Part shown: piece by piece, positions 19,571 to 31,700 of the stretch
Layout of the letters: each line of letters begins with the position of its first letter
Numbering within the stretch: position 1 is the first letter of the stretch
Assembly (NCBI GenBank): GCA_029582265.1
Contig: CM055819.1
Span: 7,004,135-7,068,134, forward strand
DNA: 64,000 nt
Direction of reading: 5' to 3'
Source: Zoroaster sp. YZ-2022
Taxonomy: Eukaryota; Echinodermata; Asteroidea; Forcipulatida; Zoroasteridae
The notes under the pieces: model-generated
Database searches by the model: none
The model's input: the letters and a program-made list of their open reading frames with translations, nothing else
Told to the model about the DNA's origin: nothing
Position numbers and translations under genes: made by a program

Positions 19571-19750
19571 TTCTTTATGTGATCAGGCAAAACAGTGCCC
19601 TCACGGATTCGCATAAACACTTTTACAAATCTGAAAGTCCACTCTATTTATTTCTGATATTTTTTTATCAGGGTAACCCGTTCCCATATAATGTGGTCTC
19701 CCACAGTGCCCTGAGAATAAAAATTCAAAAGATAAAAATATAGAATATAT

Positions 19751-20005
19751 GAAGAGTTTCATAGCAAAACGCTATATATCCATTTGGCTGAGGGGAGATA
19801 CTGCAGATTGCAGAGAAGCTGGCGTGGCGTTTATCGCGGTTTGGAATAAAACGTGTATAATGATTGAGTTTATATAGTGGTTATATCACGTTTTGCTAAA
19901 AACTGAGTTGGAACTTGTGTTTGCCTACCTGTGAACGATGTCTGAGTGGTGTTGGTGCAAAAGTTTTAAATATGGCATTTATCGCGTTTTGCTATGAAAC
20001 TCTTC
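19751..20005. mobile_element. MITE with GAAGAGTTTCATAGCAAAAC ends
   Basis: The left arm GAAGAGTTTCATAGCAAAAC is the exact inverse of the right end. Length is 255 bp, with no coding sequence. Confidence 0.85.
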
Positions 20006-20041
20006 AAATAGACAAATACATCCAAAATAAAAGCCAATAAT

Positions 20042-20398
20042 AGTAATAATGTGGACTTATATAGCACACGTATCCACCAAACTGGTGCTCAAGGCGCATT
20101 ACATTATTACCCCTGCTCATCAGGCTCATAAATCATTCCTGAAACCATCTCAGCTCCCTGGGGAGTATACAGCTCAATTGCTGCCATTACAGTGCATATA
20201 GGGCTAGTCAAACACAACAACCAACTCTGCCCTCACAGGTACCCATTTACCCCTGGGTGGAGAGAAGCAATTATGGTAGAGTGTCTTGCTCAAGGACACA
20301 AGCACCATGGTGGCGGTTGGGATTCGAACCCACATTCTGACGACTCAGCCATCAGAACACAAATCCAATGCACCAAACCGCTCGACCATGGCACTCCA
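20042..20398 (-). repeat. SINE-I, near full length
   Basis: Runs from AATAATGTGGACTTATATAG to the tRNA-like 5' end near CATGGCACTCCA. This is one of the least decayed copies. Confidence 0.9.
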
Positions 20399-20624
20399 GA
20401 TAACCAAATGCTGTGTAAGTGTCAGCCTATTTTATTGTGTCGTTAATGTTAAAATAGTAAAATAGAGTCCCTGGAGAAAAATATATATATATACACATGT
20501 TATATACAAACGATGTGACAATGTGGAATCACACCTTAACCTCCCCCCAAAAAAATTTCTGCCCGGTGGTATGCACCCACATCCTGTTTTGGTCAAGGCG
20601 TGAACGTCACAGGTCACATCGTCT

Positions 20625-20905
20625 GATCTCTATACTAACTGGATAGGAGATCGCGATTGGCTGAAGCTCGTTGTTCGCCATCTTTGTTCCCCCAAGAAAG
20701 AAGGCGCATGCATGACGGCTGGACAGGTTTACTGCTACCCGACTGACGACAATGCCGAGTGTTGCTGAACCGGTTGTTGTTATTGTCTGTATGCTAATGT
20801 GACATTTGACTCTTGACCTTTTGGGGGAACCAACATGGCGGCCGGTTACTTCAACTTTTTATCGGCCAATCAGCGCCCATCTCCTATCCAGTTAGTATAG
20901 AGATC
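20625..20905. mobile_element. MITE with GATCTCTATACTAACTGGAT ends
   Basis: Arms of about 27 bp are perfectly inverted. The flanks 20535-20624 and 20935-21015 are direct repeats of each other (TGGTGGTATGC, GTCACAGGTCACATC), so the element sits in an older duplication. Confidence 0.85.
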
Positions 20906-21015
20906 AGTGATAGACGATGCATTGATCTCTAAGCCAAAACATCATTGTTTCTGCCTGGTGGTATACGCACGCATCCCGTTTTGGTGTAGGCGTGACGTCA
21001 CAGGTCACATCATCT

Positions 21016-21944
21016 ATAGATGATGCCTTGATCTCTATTATAGTGATCAATGGAGATCAATGAGACCATGTGACCTCTGATGCCACGTCTAATCCAAAAC
21101 AGGACAAGCACGCATACCGCAGGGCAGAAAACGTGACCGCGCCACAATTTTGTAAACAAAGGTCACATCGTCCGTAGGCAAATAGTTTTGATTAATTTTC
21201 CTAAATTTTCCTAAATTAACACCTCAGACAGAAATATTACACTCAAGTTAAATGCATCTGCCTATAATATTGAGGTGTCCTTAATAAATTTGGGTTTCTA
21301 GCGAAATGTTTGATTATTGAAGAAATATAATTCAATGTTTCATTTTCTTTTTCTATATGCTTTGTGGGGAGATTTCCCCACAGTCGATTTTTCGACCCGC
21401 AAGTATCCCCAAGCAGTCCAAATAATGGCGGATAAATTTGCGGGGAAAGAATTGAAACCAGACCAGCTAATTTGTGTCGGGGGAAAAAAGTCTATCTTGG
21501 GAAAATAATCCACCCGCAACGTTTCCGCAATGATATACCCTTTGCGGAAAAACTTTCCCACAACTTATCCCAGAATAGTTTTGAGAAGGCGCCTAATCAT
21601 CTACACACCAACAGCTTTAAGATTGACTTTTTTTCAAAGCTATTTGTATCTTACAAATAGAGAATTAGTTGTTGCAATCTGCTTACCAACCTAAAGGACT
21701 TGTATTATACATGCAAAATAGTAGTTTTTCGCTTTATGTTTCGAACTTAGCAGGTTCTTTCTCAAAGGCAAAAATCAAAACTGGTCATGCGTTAACACAG
21801 CAATAATTTGACCGGCTTTGAACTTATGAAGCTGCTTAAAGATAAATGCTTTCACTCAAATATTATTATCAATGCTTGAACGCTCTTTCAACAAGTGAAA
21901 AAAGCAGCATAATTCAATTGACATTACATCCATTTGTATCTTAC
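21016..21944. other. Intergenic, no recognised feature
   Basis: Short overlapping frames around 21317-21660 on both strands show no domain or splice support. I see no gene. Confidence 0.5.
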
Positions 21945-22504
21945 CAGAAGTCTGTTACCTACATGAAGTGTGCCAGTCGTGTACTAACCTAGTCCACGGC
22001 ACAGCACCAGAAGTCTGTTACCTACATGAAGTGTGCCAGTCGTGTACTATCCTAGTCCACGGCATAGCACTCCAAGAACAATGGATATGGGCCATTCATG
22101 ACGTATTGTTCCACAGACTGATACGCAAAGTTCTCAAAAAGAAGCAGTGCAGTCTGGGAGACTTACCGGCATGTGAGAGAACTGTATCTTGCGCGTACAC
22201 CTCAGCGTTTATCGAACGCGTCCACAGATTGTTCGCCCAACAGATGGTTCGCTCGCGTCTAGTTTAAGATTGTGTCTAGTTCTCTAGGAACTAGCTTCAC
22301 GTATGATAATGCCCATGACGCCCCACAGCAGGCCATGCAGGGGGAGCAAAACTCGTAACCATAATAATAATAAGCGCACAAATCCACTCAAAAGTGCTCA
22401 TGGCGCTGATACCAAGCTCGTTGTGCGTGCGCGCGTTTGGAGTACAATGCCGTGGTATGGATTACAGGAGGCTGGCACACTTCATGTAGGTAAACAGACT
22501 TCTG
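21945..22504. mobile_element. Minisatellite-bearing element, copy b (two units)
   Basis: It is in the opposite orientation to copy a. The left end CAGAAGTCTGTTACCTACAT is repeated once 63 bp on; the right end is ATGTAGGTAAACAGACTTCT. ATCTTAC before and ATCTTGC after may be a 7-bp target duplication. It lies 70 bp beyond the CARD gene stop, probably in its 3' UTR. Confidence 0.8.
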
Positions 22505-22574
22505 ATCTTGCTGATTTGCAGGCTACTATTTGGTTCTTGTTTGCTGGGGTCTTTCACTATGTAAATCATTCTCA

Positions 22575-22708
22575 TTAGATGAGGTTGTTCACAGATCTGG
22601 AACGTCGTCGTCGTTGGTGAGGATGGGGATGAGTCTCTGTGGTAGTAGTAACTGCAGCATCTTTGTTATCATCATCATCATCATCATCATCAAGGCTACT
22701 CAAGTGTT
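22575..22708 (-). CDS. CARD gene terminal exon
   Basis: The acceptor TTTTCCCTTCTTATATAG precedes HLSSL, eight Asp from a GAT repeat, a Thr run, HPHPHQRRRRSRSVNNLI and TAA. No clear AATAAA is visible close downstream. Confidence 0.8.
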
Positions 22709-25700
22709 CTATATAAGAAGGGAAAACCCTTGTAACTTCCAGTTCTTTTCAGAACTAATTACTACTCAACTACTTTTTTCCCCAAAATTGCCCACTGCCC
22801 CTCTCTTGACAAATTTCTGGCTGCGTGCCTGCCAGGTGTTTGTCCCCTTGAACCCCAAAATTTTTACAAAACTGAACTCCATGTCCCCAAAAGTTATCCA
22901 TGTTCCACTACTTGTTGTTGGGATTGTTTTGAGAATATGAAATTGGATTACTTACCATCTGGGTCCTCACTGTCGGATCTACAAAAAGAAAAGTTAAATT
23001 CTTTGCTGTTATCGCAATTGTCTACAAGCAAGTGTTTGACCAACAATTGAGAATGTTAAACCCACGTTTTTAGCCCAATTGGATTCAATTTTGTTCAAGA
23101 TGTATCGTCCGTGTTTGGGCCATTTTGATAGTAAAGAAAAAAAAAAAAAGATTTAAATGTTGAATTTCTATTTTTCTGGGATTAAGGAATTTATAAGCTT
23201 CCATTTGCGACATTGAATGAGAAAAAAATCCATCAAGGATTAGTACCAGCGGATTAAAAAAGTCAAATTAATAAAAAGCAGAATCCCGTGTTTTAATCCT
23301 CAGGTTGGCATTTTTAATTTTCCGTTTTTTGTTTGTTTTTGTTTTTTTGTTTTTTTGTTGCTATGAAACGATGTCCAATTGCCGCCAAATTTGCTGGATC
23401 GATTGGAATTCTGCCATGCTGTGTTTTAAACAACTTTCTCACATTGGGGTCTGAACATTTGCCCGATTTGTGAGGCCTCTCTCAGTGGGTTCGAATCCTG
23501 CCTGAGTCGCCTGTTTTTTCCACAGACACTCGGAAAGCACCGAGTATGCAGTGCTATTACACACGTCAGTGTAAGGCAAAATTAAATCAACTGTTTATAA
23601 CCCGATGCAAGAATTTCATCAAACTATAAATAATATAGGAACTTACTTATCAAACAGCGAGGTGTAGTAACGGCTCTTGATGGAACCGATGTTGACTCTC
23701 CTTGAATCCCCAAGACTCTCTGAATGATGACGATTTAGCCATGGGTTCATTCCATGCAGTACCTCCACCTCAGGACTCGGAGTGAACGAGAAAAACTCGT
23801 GGGGGAACGTGTCTTCCTTGCCGACTTTGGCCCGTACTTCGTCCGTAATCACCACTCTGCGGCTTGAGGCAATATTGTGGCATCTTCCTCGAGTAAATGG
23901 AGTTAGAGAATCGGGCGAGTGCAACGGCGGTTCCCGACCATCATCTGGTAGGACGGCATTGTTATCTTCAACGTGTACGTCCATCTTAACTGTCATCGGC
24001 TCTGTGTCGGATTGAGTCTGGGTCTGTATTAAACAAAGAAGAGGTTAAATAATAATACTGGACACTTATATTGCGCCAGTATCTGCCAAGTTTGACGTTC
24101 ATGGCGCATGAACATTATTACCCTTGTTATATCATTCCTAGAACCATCTCTTATATTGCGCCGGTATCTGCCAAGTTTGAAGCTCATGGCGCATGAACAT
24201 TATTACCCTAGTTATATCATTCCGAGAACCATCTCTTATATTGCGCCGGTATCTGCCAAGTTTGACGCTCATGGCGCATGAACATTATTACCCTAGTTAT
24301 ATCATTCCGAGAACCATCTCTTATATTGCGCCGGTATCTGCCAAGTTTGACGCTCATGGCGCATGAACATTATTACCCTTGTTATATCATTCCGAGAACC
24401 ATCTCTTATATTGCGCCGATATCTGCCAAGTTTGACGCTCATGGCGCATGAACATTATTACCCTTGTTATATCATTCTGAGAACCATCTCTTATATTGCG
24501 CCGGTATCTGCCACAGGGTTGTAGCTAGAAGAAAGTGAGTGGTGGCTCAAAATGGCGAAAGGCGAAGCGTAGTGAGTGAAGCGAACGAAGCTCTCGCGCT
24601 CACGGCCGGGGGTCCAGGGGCCCGCTTAAGGGCCCCTGGTGGGGTCCAGGGGCAACGCCCCTGGCGGGGGTTCAGGGGGCAGCGGTCCCTGAAGCTCCTG
24701 GATTTTAGCATTATTTTCGCTTTGAAACTGGAGCAAAAAAGCTGGTAATATTTGATTGGGCCATGTTTACATCGATATCGCACGTGAGTGAAAGCAAAAA
24801 CTTTCAGTTGTCAATCACTACTAGTAGTTCGCGAAGTCTGGGTAAAACAAGCGTGGCTTTATCGGCTTACACGTGCTCTATACTAAGCTACGGCGAAGAC
24901 TAGCGCAGCGCGAAATGATAGCTGTTTGCACAGTCGTGAGTAAGCATACACGACGATCGCTTCGCTGTACTTCATATCACGCATGCAGCAAGAGACCACC
25001 GATCATCCCACCTACATCCCATAATTTTCGAATGACGTCGGGGGCTTTCCCCCGACGTCATATATTGATGTTATGTTAATGTATCGTACGTGTTGAACAC
25101 AGCTGTTTTTGCGATACAAGCTATTTTTAATGTGATATTGGACGGAATTAAAGGAAATTTACGCCTTGAGTAATGGTTTATATGAACAAACACGAGTCAA
25201 ATATGTTAAAATCTTGTATATTTTGCATGATTTTAATAATTTTACACCACTTTTTGTGCCGGTCGGTGAACTGTTATTTTCATGTGAGTGCCGGTCGGTC
25301 AAGCTGAGTGCCGGCTACTGCCGACCGGCGCCGACCACCGTGGCTACAACCCTGATCTGCCAAGTTTGACGCTCATGGCGCATGAACATTATTACCCTTG
25401 TTATATCATTCTGAGAACCATCTCTTAAAAGACACCCAGACAACCCTCTGGCTAATACTATGGTCACAGGTCCCCATCTCGAATGACATTGTGAGAAAAT
25501 TTAAAAAAAGGTAGTAAAAATGTTTGCCATTATCATGAGGCATATGACATTAAACACAATAAAGGGGGCCACTTTGCATCCGTCACGTTAGCAGTTTTTC
25601 CCAATGGTTGTTATTTATTTTTAAGTACCCGAAACCGACCAAAAAGTGTTTCAACATGTGAATGGACATGCAGGTTTATACTAGAACTAATTGAGTTGAT

Positions 25701-28700
25701 TTATTTTATTTTTTTATTTATTTTTTCACCCTCAAATTTCCATAAAAATTGGACGGAAAAAGGTACCTCACTTTTCCGTCCATTTGTTGATGGAAATTTT
25801 AGGGTAATTAAAAAAATAATAGTAACTAGACATTTAGTGTTTGTCCTATATGGACGAACACAAAGCTGTTCCAATGTTTTGAACCTTTGAACTTATGATA
25901 CACAGTCAATCTATTAAGACTCATGATCTTCGCTGAGAACAATGCTTTATATTGCCACTTTTAAAACCTGTCACACAAACTTAAAAAAATCTTCATCAGA
26001 TTGTTTTTGTACCCTAAAATATAGATTTTTATTCAAACTTCCTGTTGAACCGGAAGTAGAGGTCATTATGAGGTCACGATACCACAGCGCACAGTCACAG
26101 TACCCATCAAGTCTATAACTGCAAAAAGTTTAAGTATCGAGTGTATACTTCTTGAGTTATGGTTCAAAATGGATTTGCTAATTAAATATTCATGAGACTG
26201 TAAATGTAAACCGGATGACGTCACGATGACGAAATTTAGTTTTTCATACTAAGTTTTTTATTCTACAATTTGGTGTATAGTTTGACCCAATACAACAAAG
26301 TTTAGTTTTCGGCACATTGCATGTAGACTGTTTAAAACTGTTTGAATTTGAGTTTTCTGTTGAACCGGAAGTAGGGGTCATTATGGGTCACACCTTTTAT
26401 GAACTATAACATGGATGATGCCAGACACAATCTACAAAGATTATCAATTTCTGCCATGTGGTTCAGAAGATATGAATTTGTGAAGCAATAAGCTTAGAAT
26501 TAATGTAATTTCTTACGTTTATACACATCATAATGGGCTGCGCGATACGTATTGGTCCACTGCATGAAACCTGATGACGTCACAGTGAACATGTGATGAA
26601 GTCGTCAAACCTAAGTTTAACTGTATCGTCCCCATGTGATGTCTTAGGTATGGTTCTATAGTGCAACAGATCCAGCTTACCTAACACACAAAACCTTGAT
26701 CAGCCTAAAAACTAAACTGAGTGGAAGGTCGTGATTTGAGCAAGTACTGTAACCCATGGTGCCGCCAATCCATATACTAATTAACAATGTATTTTGTTAT
26801 TGGAAGTATCTTGATTAGTTAGCCCAGGGTACATCAGCGTCTTTGACCTGACCCTTTGTCCGTTCATAAGAGATTTTGGACCGAATTTCGTGATAATTGT
26901 ATGACTAGTGAATCCTTATCCGTCTTGATGATTAGGCGTATAACACGATATATTTGTTGAGTTTCAAATGCCCACGTCCAAGCACGGCCTTTTACAATGT
27001 ACATGAACGTGAACGATAGGCCTCACAAACGTACAGCGTGTAAAAGTGGTGCACTACCCCCAATTTCCCCCTTGAAAATTGGAGTCTAGTTACGCCACTG
27101 AAAGACTATAATTATAAAGCATTGTTTGTAGTCAGGGATGGTGGAGGTATTGGAGTGTCATGGCCGAGCAGTCTAGTGTACCGGACTCAAGTTCTAGTGT
27201 TGTCACAGTATGGGTTCGTTCCCGGTCATGGTACTTATTTGTGCAATGTGCCATATGATTAAAACATTAAAATGTAAAATATTATTTGGTGTCCTGATTC
27301 ATAATTATTTGTTCACTATTTGAGGCCAACAAGTTAATCACATGTTCACTCTGCAGCTTCCGTGTACAAACAATGCTTAAATAAAAAATATCTATATTTA
27401 CCGCATTGACATCTTTTAGGGGATTTGGTACATTATAAACTATCAACATTAATATTAATAGTTTAGGTACAAACTAATGGGGCTAGAAAATTATTCATTC
27501 AAGAAACCGTTTGGGATCATTAACATCCGTAGGAATACAATTAATTAATTGGTTTAAAACAAGCCTCTTGTAACCATGCTGCACGCTATATCGCTACAAA
27601 ACTCTAAATCTTGACAGTTACTGATTGTCACAAGAGGGCGGTATACAAACTATATGGTCATGTCTTTCAGAGAATAGTCCTTAACGTACATAGGAATATA
27701 TTAATCAAGAACGTGCATTATGTGAATGGCTTGTACGATAACTAATTGGCCTGAAGCCGGTTAGCAATGCAATAACTACACAACGTGATTCAACAAGCGT
27801 AAAAAATGACGTCTGGGTACCACACGACAACAGATTGATCCATTGCAACAATCCACTGCAACTATGTTTTAAATATATTTTATTCTTATAAATAAAATAT
27901 ACACTTGTTACAGGAATTACAAATAAAAGGAGTGAATCAGTTTAAACAAAGTTTGAAGAAAACAAGAAATGTCTAAATTTAAAGGAGAAAAATTTCTCCT
28001 TTGACTTAATTTTAAGCTAATTAAACAAAGTTTTAAGACTAAGAAAACAAGAAAAGTCTAAATTTTAAAGGAGAAAATTTCGCCCTTAATTCAAGCAATT
28101 TTATCTAATTTAAAGGAAGGAGGAAAAAAAATCTCTTTTGACTTGATTTAAACAAATTAAAGTTTTAAGACGAGGAAACAAGAAAGGTCCAAATTTTAAA
28201 GGAAGGAGAAAATTTCTCCCTTAATTTAAGCTAATTAAAACAAATTTATCTAATTTAGAAGAATGGGGGAAAAATTCTCCCTTGACTTAATTTAAAACAA
28301 TTAAACAAATTTGTCTAATTTAAAGGACAAAGTTTGGGTTTTCTTGCCTTCTTCTTCGATCTCTGATACATAAAACCTTCATCCCGTTGGCTAGTGTGGC
28401 CAGCAGATGATGAGGATTCGGAGAGTGATCGTTTGCTGCCCACGCTAGCCAACGAGATTGTGGAACCATCGGAAGAAGTTTCAGAAGTATGGTCCAGTCA
28501 TGGAGGTAGAATTACCTCCATGGTCCAGTTCATCTTCGAGAATGTAGAATTGGCCGGACATAGGATTTGCCTCACATAGATCGCTCCATAGCACTTTCTT
28601 GGGTTGAATTTCTGGGGTTGAGGGTTCGCTGGGTGGAGGTGGATAAGGGGTGTCGTTGTGTTCTTCACAGCTGGAATCTGTTAAGTTCTCAGGCCACCAT

Positions 28701-31700
28701 GGTGCTGATGATTTTGTAGATTGTTGCGAGGTGTTTTTCCTTTGCATGGGTGATGGTGGGGTTGACCATTTGGTTTTGTTGTTGGGTGAGCTGGTGGTTG
28801 TAGTGATAGTGGTGCGTGCTGGTGACGAGACGGCGGCGGATGATGTTGACGGGGTGTTAGCGGGGAGTGTAGACGTTTTGTTCCTTGGTGTAACTCTCGG
28901 GGTGGCTGTGGGTGTTGTTGACGGGTTGCTACCTGATGCTGCTGGCCGGATGGTGGTGGTTGTCGATGGTGTGTTGGTGGGGTTGGATCTGGGCGCTGGT
29001 GTTGGAGTGGTTCTGGTGGGTTCCGCTGACGGGGCGTTGCTGGTTTGTTCAGCCGGGGTGGAAGGTTGATGGTCTGCCGAGGCGTGCTGCTTGGTGTTGT
29101 TACGCCACGAGTCGGGGCAATCCTTGGCCAGGTGCCCCGACTGATCGCAGATACGGCATCGCCTCGGTTTCTGGCATCCGACACTTCGGTGCCCAGCCTC
29201 CCCACAGTTGTAGCAAGTTGTAGTTGGACATCCTACTGCGAGGTGGCCGGGTTCTCTGCAGGTTCTGCGTGTTTGTTGTTGTCCTTCGTATTTGATCATT
29301 AGCTGGTGTGGTCCCACTCTTACGAAGGACGGTATGGCAGTCTTTATCTCCATGCGTGCGTGTCGGATGCCGTTCTCCCATCCCGGCTGCGTCTGCCAGT
29401 GGCCATGTCTGCACCCCAGGACTCGTCCGTACTGGCTCAGCTTGGTGATTATGGCTGCATCGGAGAGTTCCTGGGGTGCGAAGAAGATGTTGACAAACGC
29501 GGTAGTCCCGTCAGCAGCTGTTGTGGTTATCTCCTTCTGGTTGATCTTTAGTGTTGCACCGTACAACTTATCTCTGGCTAGGGTTGACGCACAAGTGATG
29601 ATCCACTTTGACTCGTTTAGGTGCTGGACACATTTGACGTCGTCCTCCTTCATCACGGTCTTGATGATTTTGAACAGGTCACCAGGAGCTGTCTTCTCGG
29701 GAAGGTGAACCGCCAGACTATTCCGTCTCTGCAGTCCCTTTGACGTCATCTTGAAGCGTTAGGGATACGTATTAACCTGGACCCGCTCCATGAATTTACT
29801 TAGTGAATGGTGTATATGACTGTACCCATAGTCACAAATTTTAAACTAAACGGTGACCTTTTTAAATAGAAATTCATTAATTAATTAGTTGTAATGGCCT
29901 GGAATTAACTGATATTAAAAGATGATTTGTTTCAATAATGACTTATGTAAAATATGACATCGATATTGTGATTATGACGAAAAGTTGTGTTGCCAACCTA
30001 CGAAATGTCACTTTTTCAGTGCATGTGTTTTGTACACAGATACAAAACGCGCTATAAATGATGTCATGATGACGTCACAAGACATTGCAGGCCAAAAGGC
30101 ACATCTACAGTACCCCACAAATGTATAACTGAAAAAAGTTTGATGACCGGGTGTATACTTCTTGAGCTATGCTCATTACAAGATTGCCTAATTAAATATT
30201 CACGTGCCTGTAATTGTCTCAATTAATTAAGAATCCTAGTCAAATTAATTTAGAATCTAAGTCAAGACATAAGCTTTCATATGGTATATGATTTATATAC
30301 TTATGATTCAAAGAAGGACATTTGGCGTTAAGAAAACTCACATGTTAAGTCAATGGGGTTTGGGGATAAAGAAAGAATAATAATAATTTAAAAAAATAAA
30401 AATCTCGACAGAAACAAAGGCTGTTCCGAGTCTTCTCAGAACAGCCAATAATCAACTCAAATTATCTTTAGGATAAGCATGTCTATTCAAATGTTGAAAG
30501 TCTTTTTGGGTGGTTTCAGATTTTTTTTTTTTTAAATTACAACCATTAGAAAAACTGCTAACGTGACGGTAGGAAAGTGGCCCCCTTTATTGTGTTTTAT
30601 GTCATATATACTAGCCTACATCGGTTTACCTCTATAGCCATGTATAGCAAGGAAACTGCTTTTTATCTTGGCATTTACAATAAAATGACACACAAGGAAA
30701 GTTTCCATGGTCTGAAGTTAGTCGGAACACGGTTTCATGGTGGGATTTTCAAAATCAAAAAGTAGGGTTTCCTACAAATGTCGGAAGAATATCATGCCTG
30801 TCATTTATACTCCTGGGTGGAGAGAAGCAATTACAGTTAAGTGTCTTACTCAGGGACACAAGCACCCCAGTCACGGCCAGGATTCGAACCCACATTCAGA
30901 CGACTCGGCCGAGCGGTCTAGCGCACCGAACTCAAGTTCTGGTGTTGCCAGCAGCAGGGTGTGGGTTCGAGCCCCGGTCGTGACACTTGTGTCCTTGAGC
31001 AAGGTACTTAACCATAATTGCTTCGTCCTTCGGATGGGACGTAAAGCCGTAGGTCCCGTGTGTTGTATAATGCACGTAAAGTGGATTGTCGTGCGGTCTA
31101 GCGCACTGAACTCAAGTTCTGGTGTTGCCAGCAGCAGAGTGTGGGTTCGAGCCCGGCCGTGACACCTGTGTCCTTGAGCAAGACACTTAACCATAATTGC
31201 TTCTCTCCACCCAGGGGTTAAATGGGTACCTGTGAAGGCAGAGATGGTTTGCTCTATATGCGCTAGAAATGGCAGCAATTGAGCTGTATACTCCCCAGGG
31301 AGCTGAGATGGTTTCAGGAATGATTTATGAGCCTTATGAGCCTTATGAGCAGGGATAATAATATAATGCGCCTTGAGCGCCACTTAGTTGGTGGATACGT
31401 GCGCTATATAAATCTATACATTATTATTATTATTATTATTATCAGAATGCAAGACACACCACACACTTTCAAAGTACGTGTACATGCGAGTCAGGCATGT
31501 GATGCGAAAACAATCTTCGTCACTCTGATTGGTTCAAGGGCAAGTCCAAGCTATTTGATAATGTGACGTACGGGACAATCAGAGACATGAATGTTTCTAG
31601 TTCATGTACAGAAGACAAATATTTAAGTCTGTTATACTTTTTGTAACATGTATACATGGTGGTGTATTGTAAATAATAAACAAGTTTATATATCTCCATT

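Noticed and set aside
24539..24783. GC-rich frames of about 70 codons on both strands
   Set aside because: They lie inside the hAT-like insertion and reflect its self-complementary GGGGCC stretches.
28650..29708. Several plus-strand frames of 80-140 codons
   Set aside because: They are antisense shadows of the zinc-knuckle protein, with Val/Leu/Trp-rich sequence typical of reading the complement of a Thr/Pro-rich gene.
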